Source of the DNA: Marinobacterium iners
Lineage (GTDB): Bacteria; Pseudomonadota; Gammaproteobacteria; Pseudomonadales; Balneatricaceae
Reading direction: 5' to 3'
DNA: 64,000 bases
Assembly: GCF_017310015.1 (NCBI RefSeq)
Contig: NZ_CP022297.1
Span: 2,480,001-2,544,000 of the forward strand
Below, one piece after another: positions 51,968-61,107 of the stretch; position 1 is the stretch's first letter, and each line of letters starts with the position of its first letter. The notes beneath the pieces were generated by a model, which saw only the letters and a list, made by a program, of their open reading frames with translations, searched no databases and was not told the origin of the DNA. The position numbers were made by a program, and so were the translations under genes.

Positions 51968-53606
51968 TTACGCCATAACATCTGCTGCCTGGCTACAGAG
52001 CCAGCGCTGTTCAAATTCTGTTGCTGTCAGGGGACGAGCAAAGCAGTAGCCTTGCCCGTAATCACAGCCCATCCGCTTCAACTCGTCCGCGATCGCTTCA
52101 TTTTCAATCCCTTCCGCGAGGGTTTTCATACCGAAAATATGTGCAGTGGCGATGATGGTTTGCACGATCGCCCGGTTGGCAGCATCACGATCCAGGTTAC
52201 GTACAAACGACATATCGATTTTCAACAGATCCGCATCTATGTCTTTCAGATAATTCAACGATGAGTGACCGGTTCCAAAGTCATCAATGGCCAGAGCAAA
52301 ACCTTTTTCCTTGAGGTGATGCAGCATATTGATGGCATCCTCGGGGTCACGCATCAGACCGGTTTCGGTCAGCTCCAGCTCAAAATCGCTCGGTGAAACA
52401 CCTTCCTCCGCCAGTAACAGCAACAGGTCATTGGCAAAGCGGCTGTCATCCAGATCACGCGCCGACACATTCACCGCCAGTTTTATCTGAATCCGACCCG
52501 GCACCAGCAGGCCCTGCTCCTGCCATACACGGCGCTGGTGCCCTGCCATTTTCAGCACCTTGCGGGTGATCATGTCGATCAAGCCTCGCTCCTCCGCCAG
52601 CGGTATGAACTGGTTGGGACTGACCCACCCCAGTTCGGCATCAAACCAGCGCAACAACACCTCGGCGCCACAGAGCCGACCCGTGGCAAGGCACACCTGC
52701 GGCTGAAAGCGCAACTCCAGCCCTTTACCCTGAACCAGTGCAGCCTCAAGCCGACGGGCGAGATAGGCTCTTTCTCTGATTTTCAAACCCAGCAGCGCAT
52801 CGTAAAAGCACACCTGATCAGTGCGCGCCTTGGCCTGATGCAGTGCAATATCGGCGTGCCGGAGCAGAATTTCGTAGCTGTCGCCATCGTGAGGTGCCAA
52901 CACAACGCCATAGCGCTTGCGCACAGTCACTTCGGCGCCGTCAACCCGAAATGGCTCGGCGAATGCCTTGTTGATGCGCGATACCAGTGACAGCACCGCA
53001 TCCCCGTCCGGCACAAAACAGGCCAGGGCAAACTCGTCACCGGTAATGCGAGCCAGAGTTCCACCGGAGGCCTGTTCAGGCAGCCCCAGCAGGTCCATTT
53101 CGCGGATTGTCTGGAGCAACCTCAGACTGACCGCCTTGAGCAACGCATCCCCCACTTCATGCCCCAGAGTGTCATTGATCTCTTTGAGATTAATGATATC
53201 CATGTAGATGAGACTGAGCGTGCGACCCTCTCGGCGCGCAATGGCCAGCAGTTGTTCGACCTGCTCGCCCAGCAGATTGCGATTTGGCAAACCGGTCAAG
53301 CTGTCGTAAAAGGCGAGCTGCTGAATGTGTCGGGTCTGTTCGTCATACAGATGCTGCACATCGTCTCGGGCATTAACGATGGCGCATTGACCGGCATAAC
53401 TGTAGGCATCGAGCGCAAGTGTCACATCCAGCAGCACCAGCTTATTCAAAGCTGTTAACACTTGACCTACCTTCTCGGGTGCATAACGCAGTTCATGCTG
53501 AAGGGCCAAGCTGAAGTGATGCAGATAGCAGCCAAAGGCGCCTGTATACCACTCTGGTTGCAAGCCGACACGTTCATGTGTAACACCAACGGCAAGACGA
53601 TCAAGG
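51968..53606 (-). pseudogene. C-terminal part of a globin-coupled GGDEF-EAL protein, cut by IS66
   Basis: The fragment resumes in frame at DRLAVGVTHERVGLQPEWY, which holds the proximal His of a globin-coupled sensor, and continues through a GGDEF domain (ARITGDEFALA, a TGDEF variant) and an EAL domain (AEVLLRW, ELTETGLM, DDFGTGHSSLNYL). The first part of the globin is 2.5 kb away at 56139-56457. The region 53607-53746 that reads on in frame is IS66 sequence, not native. An internal start could still produce a shorter GGDEF-EAL protein. As a phosphodiesterase the EAL core looks intact. Confidence 0.9.
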
Positions 53607-53636
53607 GTACACGCCGTTAAAACGACCCACTTGCCC

Positions 53637-55322
53637 TTAACTGTACTGCGCCACTTTTTTTGAAGTCCGCTCCAGTTCAACATTCCAGGGCAGCAGTCGC
53701 TCCAGCTTTTCCAGTGTGTCGGCGTTGGCGATACGCTCCAGCACATGCCGGATGTACGCCGAGGGTTCCAGGTCGTTGGCTTTGGCCGTTTCGATCAGGG
53801 AGTAGCAGGTGGCGCTGGCGTGAGCGCCCTGCGGGGTATCCGCGAACAACCAGGCCTTGCGACCCACGGCGAACGGACGGATGGCATTCTCGGCCAGCAC
53901 GTTGCTGATGTGCAGGTCACCCCGCTCACAGTAGCCGATCAGGGTGGGCCACTGGTTCAGGGTGTATTCCATAGCTTTGCGAGTTAACCCGCCTTTCATC
54001 ACGCGACCCACGTTGGCGTCCAGCCAGGCCTTGAACGCTTCCAGTCGAGGCAGGCTCGATGCCTGACGGATCTGATAGCGTTCGGCAATGCTCAGGTCCT
54101 TGATCTGACGTTCGATGGCATACAGTTTGTTGATGTGACTGAGTGCCACATCCGCTTTGGACAGCTTGGCCTGTTTGCCTTTACCCGCCGGCTTGGCCGC
54201 TTTGGTCGCTTCGATGAACTTGCGGCGGGCGTGATCCCAGCAGCCGATGCGGGTCAGCTTATTGGCTGAACAGATCTGCGCATAACCGGAGTAACCATCG
54301 GCCTGCAGGACACCCTTGAAGTCATCGAGCAGGCGTACGGGTACCGCTCCGCTTCGGGAAGGATCATAGGCGAACAGGACTGATGGTTGGCTGGGTGGTC
54401 CGCCCCGGGTCACCCACATCCATTTATCGGATTGGGCAGCCTTGCCGTCCTCTTTGAGTACCTGGATCCGGGTTTCGTCGGCCTGCAGGTAGGCCGCACT
54501 GTTCTGCGCCTCCCGCATCAGGTTGAACAGGGGTTTGAACACCTCATCCAGACGGATGATCCAGTGCGCCATGCTGGTGCGGCTCAGCTCATGGCCCAGA
54601 CGCTTGAACATCTGCTCCTGACGATACAGCGGCAGACCATCGGCATATTTGGAGGTGATCAGGTAGGCCAGCAGGGCCGGGGTGGCGATGCATTTGCCCA
54701 GCGGGTGTGTCGGGCGAGCCGCGGCTACGATCCGCTCGTCGCCGTTCGTCTCGAACACGGCTTTTTCCTGCCAGTATTCCAGTACTTTGAGCTGAGCCGG
54801 GATATAGTCCAACTCTTCCTTCACCTTGGTGAAGAAGGTTTTGACGGCCCCGGCCTTCTCTTCATCACTCAGCCGCAGCTCGATGCGCTCACGCAGCAAG
54901 CTATCGGAGAAGCCGCGCTGACGGCGTTTGGGTGTAGACGCGGCAGCAGGGGTATCGTCTTCAGCGACTTCAATATCGTCCGGGAGCTGATCCCGCAGCT
55001 GATCGATCTCGGCTTCCAGCTCGGACTCATCGAACAGGTGGATCTGGTGGGCCGTTTTCTCACTGCTGGCCGCGAAGCGCTGGATGCGCTGCAAACGCAG
55101 CATCTCTTCCAGCAACAGGATGTATTGCTCGCGCTGCTGGAGTTGCCGGTCGCGCTCTTTGACGACCTGATCCCGCTGCTCAAGCACCTGGTTTTGCTGC
55201 TCAAGCTCGTCCTCTTTCGAGGCCAGTTGCTGCTGCAGCCCGGCCACCATCGACAGCAAGTCAGCGGTCGATAAACTGCTGATATCAGGCGTCTTTGAGG
55301 TGGTTTTGGGCTGTGTTTTCAT
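53637..55322 (-). CDS. tnpC: IS66 transposase TnpC
   Basis: This is the 561-residue DDE transposase of IS66. It starts MKTQPKTTSKTPDIS after a long Gln/Glu coiled coil preface; I chose the ATG at 55322. Conserved features are the zinc-like CWDHARRKFIEATKA region near residue 335 and LQADETRIQVLKEDGKA near 255. NVLAENAIRPFAVGRKAWLFAD near 473 carries the last catalytic residue. A longer upstream reading is non-native. It is the last gene of tnpA-tnpB-tnpC and faces the GGDEF-EAL remnant. Confidence 0.93.
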   Translation of the reverse strand: MKTQPKTTSKTPDISSLSTADLLSMVAGLQQQLASKEDELEQQNQVLEQRDQVVKERDRQLQQREQYILLLEEMLRLQRIQRFAASSEKTAHQIHLFDESELEAEIDQLRDQLPDDIEVAEDDTPAAASTPKRRQRGFSDSLLRERIELRLSDEEKAGAVKTFFTKVKEELDYIPAQLKVLEYWQEKAVFETNGDERIVAAARPTHPLGKCIATPALLAYLITSKYADGLPLYRQEQMFKRLGHELSRTSMAHWIIRLDEVFKPLFNLMREAQNSAAYLQADETRIQVLKEDGKAAQSDKWMWVTRGGPPSQPSVLFAYDPSRSGAVPVRLLDDFKGVLQADGYSGYAQICSANKLTRIGCWDHARRKFIEATKAAKPAGKGKQAKLSKADVALSHINKLYAIERQIKDLSIAERYQIRQASSLPRLEAFKAWLDANVGRVMKGGLTRKAMEYTLNQWPTLIGYCERGDLHISNVLAENAIRPFAVGRKAWLFADTPQGAHASATCYSLIETAKANDLEPSAYIRHVLERIANADTLEKLERLLPWNVELERTSKKVAQYS

Positions 55323-55368
55323 GGGCAAAATTATATCAAAAACAGCCAGTTGAAGCACCCAAAACCCG

Positions 55369-55737
55369 CTATCCAACGGCCTCATAATGCAAGGTTTTAT
55401 GGCCTTGCAGCAGGCTGATGTCATAACCATCGAGCAACCAGTTGATCTGTTCGCCGGTCAACGGCATGAGCTCATCAGCCGGGCTGGGCCACTTGAATTT
55501 CTCTTCGGCCAGCGCCTTGTAATAGAGGATAAAACCGTTGTCTTCCCACATCAGGCACTTGATCTTGTTACGCTGCCGGTTGGTGAACGCATACAGGGCA
55601 CCAGTGAAGGGGCTACGCCCTAACTCCTGCTCAATCAGCACCGCCAGGCCATTGGCTTGCTTGCGAAAATCAATGGGCTCACGGTACAGATAGATCTCGG
55701 GCATGGACCGAGAGGGACGCAGATACCGCGGTTTCAT
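55369..55737 (-). CDS. tnpB: IS66 accessory protein TnpB
   Basis: This is a 122-residue IS66 Orf2 protein, with IYLYREPIDFRKQANGLAVL near residue 15 and FTNRQRNKIKCLMWEDNGF near 51, which is the family pattern. Its start abuts the tnpA stop. Needed for transposition of the family; its exact role is unclear. Confidence 0.93.
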   Translation of the reverse strand: MKPRYLRPSRSMPEIYLYREPIDFRKQANGLAVLIEQELGRSPFTGALYAFTNRQRNKIKCLMWEDNGFILYYKALAEEKFKWPSPADELMPLTGEQINWLLDGYDISLLQGHKTLHYEAVG

Positions 55738-56054
55738 CAGAGCTGCCTCAGGATTGCACCGAGCAGGTCAACATTACCGGCATGCAGGCCTGTAATGGCC
55801 ATGCCACCCGGAAGCCTCAGGGTCAGATCATCCGATAGCGGTGAAGCGGCCACCTGGGTGACGCGAGCAAAGCCGGGTGTTGGTGAGCGCTCGGTATCGG
55901 TCGCATCATCTGTACCTTCGAGCTTGCGGCGCCAATAGACAAACTGGTGATAGGACAGCGATTGCTGTTTGCAGAAAGCAGCGCCGGATAGCCCGGTATC
56001 GCGCCAGTGTTCAATGTACTGTTGCCAGTAGTGTGTGCGCTCGGCTGAGTTCAT
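55737..56054 (-). CDS. tnpA: IS66 accessory protein TnpA
   Basis: This is a 105-residue IS66 Orf1 protein with a helix-turn-helix-like WRDTGLSGAAFCKQQSLSYHQFVYWRRKL from about residue 17, which is typical. It is the first gene of the element's operon. The 84 bp between it and the right terminus hold the terminal repeat and presumably the promoter. Confidence 0.92.
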   Translation of the reverse strand: MNSAERTHYWQQYIEHWRDTGLSGAAFCKQQSLSYHQFVYWRRKLEGTDDATDTERSPTPGFARVTQVAASPLSDDLTLRLPGGMAITGLHAGNVDLLGAILRQL

Positions 56055-56138
56055 AACTGATTCCTCGCGTAGGTGACGATGGAATCAGTGTGCGGCGGTT
56101 AGTGGCTGGAAAAAAGGTGCTGATTCTCTAGCGCTTAC

Positions 56139-56457
56139 GATCAAGGGCGTAGTCGTAGTCATACCGCCCTGACAACAAACGCTCAAAGTAACCTCGTTGA
56201 GTGTCTTTCAGCCGTGATCGAGTTGAGTCATTTTTCAGAAGATCTGCAACCGCTTCAAACTGCATCAAGTGATTGTAAAAAGAATCTATCAACTGCTCAG
56301 CATAAACCGACATCCGCGGCTGGATCTGTTTGAGCAGTTGCGCATCTGCGGCCGTAAAAGTAAGCAATGCTTTTCGCTGTTCAAAACTCTCCGCGCTAAG
56401 CTCTATAGCGGTAGCCACTTCAGCTGTTGATGGATATTTCATGCTCATTTCAGCCAT
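56139..56457 (-). pseudogene. N-terminal part of the globin-coupled GGDEF-EAL protein
   Basis: A 5' fragment encoding about 105 residues of a globin-coupled sensor: LTFTAADAQLLKQIQPRM near residue 31, LIDSFYNHLMQFEAVADLL near 55 and RGYFERLLSGRYDYDYALD near 87. The IS66 adds a few codons and a stop. Removing the element and one copy of the duplication rejoins ALD to RLAVGVTHERVG in frame. Its start overlaps the DUF3135 gene stop by 8 bp. Confidence 0.9.
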
Positions 56458-56806
56458 GATTTTTGGAAACCAGTATTAGATGTGGCTTTTTTGAGCTCAT
56501 AGCTATCTGTGAAGGCCCATCGATCTCCGTATGTGGCAGCAGCCTCATCTCATTCAATAGATTGGCTGTACTGTCCAGCATCAATTGATTCAACAATACA
56601 CAGGCATGGAGTGGGTTTCCGGCACGCCGAAGCACCCCATTAATTCTGAATTGCAAACGCTCAAGCTTTTGATGCTTTGCCTCAGGCCTGCTGGCAATAT
56701 GTTGGGCTACCAGATCTTGCCGCAATGCTTCCAGCGCCGCTGGGTCATCTGCCGCCAAGCGAGCAAGCTCATCAAAACTTGGTAACTCAACCCCCATCAT
56801 TTTCAT
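56450..56806 (-). CDS. DUF3135-domain protein
   Basis: This is a 118-residue protein of the DUF3135 family (LPSFDELARLAADDPAALEALR and LERLQFRINGVLRRAGNPL are typical). Function unknown. Translationally coupled to the globin gene by the 8-bp overlap and follows the HDOD gene. ATG at 56806 follows AGGAAG. Confidence 0.82.
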   Translation of the reverse strand: MKMMGVELPSFDELARLAADDPAALEALRQDLVAQHIASRPEAKHQKLERLQFRINGVLRRAGNPLHACVLLNQLMLDSTANLLNEMRLLPHTEIDGPSQIAMSSKKPHLILVSKNHG

Positions 56807-56815
56807 AACACTTCC

Positions 56816-57727
56816 TTACTTTCTGATGCCCAACAGGTTGCATGCGTTATCACATTCCGCATAAATTATGGGTAAGGCATGTACCAGCTCACCCAAGGGG
56901 AGCCTCGCACCACCCCAGGCGTGAGAAACCACTGTACTTTCAATCTGTTGTTTCAGAACCGCTTCAGGCTCAGCACTCCAGCCAGGATTGGCCGCCAGAT
57001 AGAAACTCAATGCATCGGCAAACTGAATAATGATTAGCAGATCACGCAGCTCTTTGTGAACTTTCGGGTGGCGTACCACCTCAGGATGGTGGTGATAGCG
57101 GACAATATTGCTGATTAAAGCCGGCAAGTGCATTTTTTTGCAGGCCATCTGCCCAACAACTGTATGTGTGAACCCCAGGACACTCTGCTCAGTCGAGATA
57201 AGCTCTTCGGCCGCCCCCCAGCCGCGTACATCAGTATCTTTCAAAACATCTGGGGCGACCTGCAACATGACGAAGCGCCCAAGGTCATGCAACAGGCCTG
57301 CCATATAGGCTGTTTCTGGTTTTACTGTAGAGAAATATGCAGTACGGGCCATGAACAACGCGATATGGGCGACCTCAAGCGAATGTCTCCATATATTGCG
57401 TTGCTCATCCTTTGCAGGCACAAACACACGTGCTACAGAGATAGCCATTAACAGTTGCAGGATGGTGTTAGAGCCAACCCGAGCCAAGGCTGCCTCGATG
57501 CTGTCAACAGATGTACTCCCAATACAGGCAGCCGAGTTGGCATAACCGATGATCAAACTTGCCAGTGGCGGATCAGCCTTTGCGAGTCGTACCATATCAT
57601 CAAAAAAGGTATCGCTGTCCGGGTCTGACTTCATCAGTTCAAACATCACACTTGGCAACAGGGGTAGCTGCTCAAGACGTTCTTCGATTTCTTCAAGAGA
57701 AATCACACTGAATTCAACACTGCTCAT
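56816..57727 (-). CDS. HDOD-domain signalling protein
   Basis: This is a 303-residue HDOD-type protein: LEQLPLLPSVMFELMKSDPDSD near residue 15 and AALARVGSNTILQLLMAISVARVF near 82. The conserved HD-like residues occur in GLLHDLGRFVMLQ near 145, but HDOD proteins usually lack phosphohydrolase activity and serve as scaffolds in cyclic-di-GMP or chemotaxis signalling. I start it at 57727 behind GGAGAGG; in-frame codons further upstream are not family-like. Confidence 0.88.
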   Translation of the reverse strand: MSSVEFSVISLEEIEERLEQLPLLPSVMFELMKSDPDSDTFFDDMVRLAKADPPLASLIIGYANSAACIGSTSVDSIEAALARVGSNTILQLLMAISVARVFVPAKDEQRNIWRHSLEVAHIALFMARTAYFSTVKPETAYMAGLLHDLGRFVMLQVAPDVLKDTDVRGWGAAEELISTEQSVLGFTHTVVGQMACKKMHLPALISNIVRYHHHPEVVRHPKVHKELRDLLIIIQFADALSFYLAANPGWSAEPEAVLKQQIESTVVSHAWGGARLPLGELVHALPIIYAECDNACNLLGIRK

Positions 57728-57802
57728 GATCCTCTCCTTCTGCATGTGAACTTCCAGTCGAGATTGGGAAATCACAGCACAACAAACCCGCAAGTTAAGT
57801 CC

Positions 57803-57824
57803 TTTGTGACAATTATGACACAAA
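57803..57824. promoter_or_regulatory. 22-bp dyad upstream of the HDOD gene
   Basis: tttgtg (57803-57808) and cacaaa (57819-57824) enclose ten bases with an internal gaca/tgac pattern, about 75 bp before the HDOD start. No factor is identified. Confidence 0.35.
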
Positions 57825-57847
57825 CTAACGAGCGTAACCAATCCCTA

Positions 57848-57870
57848 AGGTGCGACTTTTTGTCGCACCT
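57848..57870. promoter_or_regulatory. Perfect 9-bp palindrome between chemoreceptor and HDOD genes
   Basis: aggtgcgac (57848-57856) and gtcgcacct (57862-57870) enclose five T. It could be a terminator for the chemoreceptor gene or an operator; the core gact-N3-tgtc is close to the sites at 37017 and 41974. Confidence 0.5.
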
Positions 57871-57942
57871 CAACATCAGAAATAGAAATATGGCGGGAGT
57901 CGGTAGGGAGGGTGTTTTGCAGTAGAGGTCAGGGGGTTCAGA

Positions 57943-59037
57943 TCAAACCTTTTGCGAAACCTCACGCATCAAGCTGTCAATACACCGCACCACACTAAGA
58001 CTGGCCTTTTCCATCTGCTCGAGTTGTTGCAGCATGCCTTTGTAATCTTTTTGTGCACCATAGGCCAAGGCAGCACGACCTGAATCATGTACCTGACGGT
58101 GTGGGCTTTCCAGCGCCTTGAAACTGTTCAAGCCTGCGTATTTACGGCCACCATAGCCATCATAGTACCAGTGCCCCAAGCGACACTCCGTGTGACTGTT
58201 GGCCCCCTCTGAAAACTCGCCACGCTCAATGAGACTGTAAATCTGGTTTTTCCAGACCGCATGGTCAAGCTTGACCGTATTGAGGAACGAGGCGGTTGTG
58301 GCAATGCGAATCACACGCTGCATATGATCAGAGCGGCTTATAACATCTCCGACCACTGAGTCAATCTGGGTCGAAGAGGCCGCCACATCGGACGCAACCT
58401 CTTGGTTCTGGTTGACCACAGACTTAATTGAACTGGTCTGATCAATCACTAGAGCCACCAACCGCTCAATTTCTTGGCTGGCGACGTGCGCCTTACCTGC
58501 CAAAGCACGCACCTCATCAGCCACGACAGCAAACCCACGTCCAGCTTCACCTGCACGAGCAGCCTCAATGGCCGCATTCAATGCCAGTAAATTCGTTTGG
58601 TCCGAGATTTCCTGAATGCTGGATACCAGCTGTGAAATTGAGTGGGCGGTTGTATCAAGCACCGTGGCGGCATTCATACTCGCACTGGCCTGATCATTAA
58701 TCAAACCAGCGCGTTGCCCAAGCTTATTGAGTGCTTCGCGGGTATGATCAAAAACGGCATCCAGCTGCTTGAGAGCCTTCCGCTCATTGATAAGCTCCTC
58801 AGCAGTATCCGCCAACCCCTCACGAATGCTGAGTAGCATATCGACCCCTTTCAGCTGCCAGGACATAACCGCCGCCTCACTATCCCCCTGTTGTTGCAGC
58901 TGGCGCAGCTGATCCTCTTTCTCTGCCAGCAACGCTTGCAGGCTCTGTTTTTCTTTCAAATGCTCGGCTTGCAGGGCTTGCAGCTGTGCTTTGAATTCTT
59001 CTTCTTTTTTATGTTGCTTACGTCCAAGTACAAACAT
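57943..59037 (-). CDS. Soluble methyl-accepting chemotaxis protein with C-terminal CZB domain
   Basis: This is a 364-residue chemoreceptor without membrane helices. A Gln/Leu-rich coiled coil (about residues 10-60) precedes a signalling domain with DQTNLLALNAAIEAARAGEA near 150. The C-terminal chemoreceptor zinc-binding domain has LDHAVWKNQIY, CRLGHWYYDG and HRQVHDSG, the four zinc ligands. CZB receptors sense zinc or HOCl and can be linked to diguanylate cyclases. Start at 59037 behind GAGG; a GTG six codons earlier is less likely. Confidence 0.92.
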   Translation of the reverse strand: MFVLGRKQHKKEEEFKAQLQALQAEHLKEKQSLQALLAEKEDQLRQLQQQGDSEAAVMSWQLKGVDMLLSIREGLADTAEELINERKALKQLDAVFDHTREALNKLGQRAGLINDQASASMNAATVLDTTAHSISQLVSSIQEISDQTNLLALNAAIEAARAGEAGRGFAVVADEVRALAGKAHVASQEIERLVALVIDQTSSIKSVVNQNQEVASDVAASSTQIDSVVGDVISRSDHMQRVIRIATTASFLNTVKLDHAVWKNQIYSLIERGEFSEGANSHTECRLGHWYYDGYGGRKYAGLNSFKALESPHRQVHDSGRAALAYGAQKDYKGMLQQLEQMEKASLSVVRCIDSLMREVSQKV

Positions 59038-59065
59038 ATGTGCCTCAAGTATCACAGCAGATAAT

Positions 59066-61099
59066 TTATTCGGAACGATAGTGTTTTATTACGCCGGGGA
59101 TATCAGCAGGTGGTACCGGTTTGCTGATAAAGTACCCTTGGATTTCATCACAGCCCAGAGCAGTCAGCAGTGCCAGCTCCTCCTCAGTTTCGACACCTTC
59201 GGCAATTACTCTCATTTTCAGGCTCTCAGCAATGCCCATTACGGCCTTAACGATCCCCTGATCGGCCGAGTTGTGAACCAGGTTTTTGACAAACGCCCTG
59301 TCCACCTTGATGAAGTCGACACAGAATTTCTGAAGATATTCAAGCGAGGAGTAACCAGTGCCAAAGTCATCAATGGCCAAGGTGACACCCAGCTGTTTTA
59401 ATTCATTCAGTAAGTAAAGGGCCTGCTCAGGATTATCCATGGCCACGCTTTCAGTAATTTCCAGATCCAGCAGCTCCGAAGGCAAACCTGACGTGTTGAT
59501 CATTCGACCAAGCTTGCTGGCCAGATCACTATCCATGAACTGACGACCTGAGAGGTTAATGCCGACCCGTAGCCCAAGCCCTTCTTGATACCATGCGTAC
59601 GCCTGCCGAATGGCCTCTTCTGCTACCCAGTAGCCGAGACTGTGAATCAGCTCCATCTGCTCTGCGATCGGAATGAACTCAACGGGTGAGACCAACCCCA
59701 TATCTGGGTGGTCCCAACGAATCAGTGCTTCAACCCCCACAATACGACCGGACTTCACATCCAGCTGGGGCTGATAGAAAAGCTTGAACTCATGCCGTTC
59801 GAGCGCGTGCCTGAGTTCAGACTCAATATATAGGCGCTTTGCATAGTCAGCTTGGCAAGTCTCATCATAAATTTTAAAGCGACTGCCTCCTGCCCTTTTG
59901 GCAACGAGTCTGGCCTGAATTGCAGCACTGATCAGCTGGTTAGGCTCATTACCATTTTCAGGGCTAATGGCAACTCCCACACTGGTTTCAATAAATACAG
60001 GCTGACCATTCAACTCATACGCCGACCCTAAGCGCAGCTGTAGATCGGCTATCCAATTTACCAGCACCTCTTGATCATCCAGATCAGGTATGAGAATGGC
60101 AAACTCGTCTGCTCCAAGTCTGGCCATTTGGTATAGTCCCCGGGTCGCGCTTTGCAAACGCAGGGAAAATAACTGCAGCAGCTTGTCGCCCTCCACCTGA
60201 CCAAAGGAGTCATTGATCATATGAAAACGATCAATATCAAGCGTAACAACGGCACAGGGGTGGGGATCATCCAATTGCTGCGCAAGTAGCGCCTGGAAAG
60301 CATTACGGTTCGACATCTGTGTCAAACTGTCATGGTGGCGCTGAAACTCGATCGTCTGTCGTGCTTGCCAAAAATCTGTCACGTCCTGCAACACGCATAG
60401 AATGCTATTGTCAGCCGTTTTGCGTGCAATCATGCGAACATGCCGTTCACCATCTCCTGCCCTAAAACCATGCCCTAACATTGCCCGCTCATGCTCATCC
60501 GTAAGCAATTTTTCCAGCTGTTGCCGGACATGCTCTCGCTGACTGGACTCGACGCGCTGTAAATACCCATCCAGCCCCATCTGAGACACGGTTTCAGGCA
60601 GCTGGAACAGCTCAATCAACCCAGAGGCCCAATAAAGAGTATCGGTCTTTGGATGCCACTCAAAAAAACCTAACTGCGCAACCTCTTGCGCCTCGTTTTG
60701 CATGACCCGTACCTGATCCAGTGCACAGGTCATGCGATAGGTTCGCAAAGAATATCGAACACGTCGGATCAGAAGCGCCCAATTGATGGGCTTGGTTATG
60801 AAATCGGTGGCGCCCTGTGCAAAGGCTTTGTCGATTGCGATCACATCATCCAGCCCAGTCAGCATCACAACCGGCACTCGCGTGTCCAGTCTGCGAATGT
60901 GCTCACAGACCTCAAAGCCGTCCATACCTGGCATCACCACATCCAGCAGAACAAGATCGGGAACGGAATGGATTGCAAGCCATTCTACCGCTGACTGCCC
61001 ACTCACTGCCTGGGCGACCTCATAACCTTCTTTCTGGAGTATCTTAGTCAGTGTCAGCCGTGTGGTCAGATCATCATCAACCACTAGAATACGGCTCAC
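59066..61099 (-). CDS. Response regulator with PAS, GGDEF and EAL domains
   Basis: This is a 677-residue protein. A receiver domain (VVDDD at residues 5-9, phospho-acceptor Asp in LLDVVMPGMDG, Lys in TKPIN) is followed by a PAS region (about 135-240). Next is a GGDEF domain with RLGADEFAIL (GADEF, one residue off consensus). An EAL domain follows with EALIRW, ITESVAMD and IDDFGTGYSSL intact. It likely hydrolyses cyclic-di-GMP under control of a histidine kinase. It starts at a GTG. The IS5-family element begins 9 bp upstream, cutting it off from the hybrid kinase gene. Confidence 0.93.
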   Translation of the reverse strand: MSRILVVDDDLTTRLTLTKILQKEGYEVAQAVSGQSAVEWLAIHSVPDLVLLDVVMPGMDGFEVCEHIRRLDTRVPVVMLTGLDDVIAIDKAFAQGATDFITKPINWALLIRRVRYSLRTYRMTCALDQVRVMQNEAQEVAQLGFFEWHPKTDTLYWASGLIELFQLPETVSQMGLDGYLQRVESSQREHVRQQLEKLLTDEHERAMLGHGFRAGDGERHVRMIARKTADNSILCVLQDVTDFWQARQTIEFQRHHDSLTQMSNRNAFQALLAQQLDDPHPCAVVTLDIDRFHMINDSFGQVEGDKLLQLFSLRLQSATRGLYQMARLGADEFAILIPDLDDQEVLVNWIADLQLRLGSAYELNGQPVFIETSVGVAISPENGNEPNQLISAAIQARLVAKRAGGSRFKIYDETCQADYAKRLYIESELRHALERHEFKLFYQPQLDVKSGRIVGVEALIRWDHPDMGLVSPVEFIPIAEQMELIHSLGYWVAEEAIRQAYAWYQEGLGLRVGINLSGRQFMDSDLASKLGRMINTSGLPSELLDLEITESVAMDNPEQALYLLNELKQLGVTLAIDDFGTGYSSLEYLQKFCVDFIKVDRAFVKNLVHNSADQGIVKAVMGIAESLKMRVIAEGVETEEELALLTALGCDEIQGYFISKPVPPADIPGVIKHYRSE

Positions 61100-61107
61100 A
61101 TCTTTAG

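Larger units (their letters stand above)
53607..56138 (-). mobile_element. IS66-family element, complete, 2532 bp
   Basis: The element is bounded by an exact 8-bp duplication, gatcaagg, at 53599-53606 and 56139-56146. Its ends are imperfect inverted repeats (gtacacgcc at the left; gtaagcgct on the complement of the right). It carries tnpA, tnpB and tnpC on the minus strand, intact, so it may be active. It splits a globin-GGDEF-EAL gene. Confidence 0.95.

Noticed and set aside
56128..56457. Stand-alone 109-aa globin protein
   Set aside because: It is only half a protoglobin domain, ending in IS66 sequence; its other half is at 53606.
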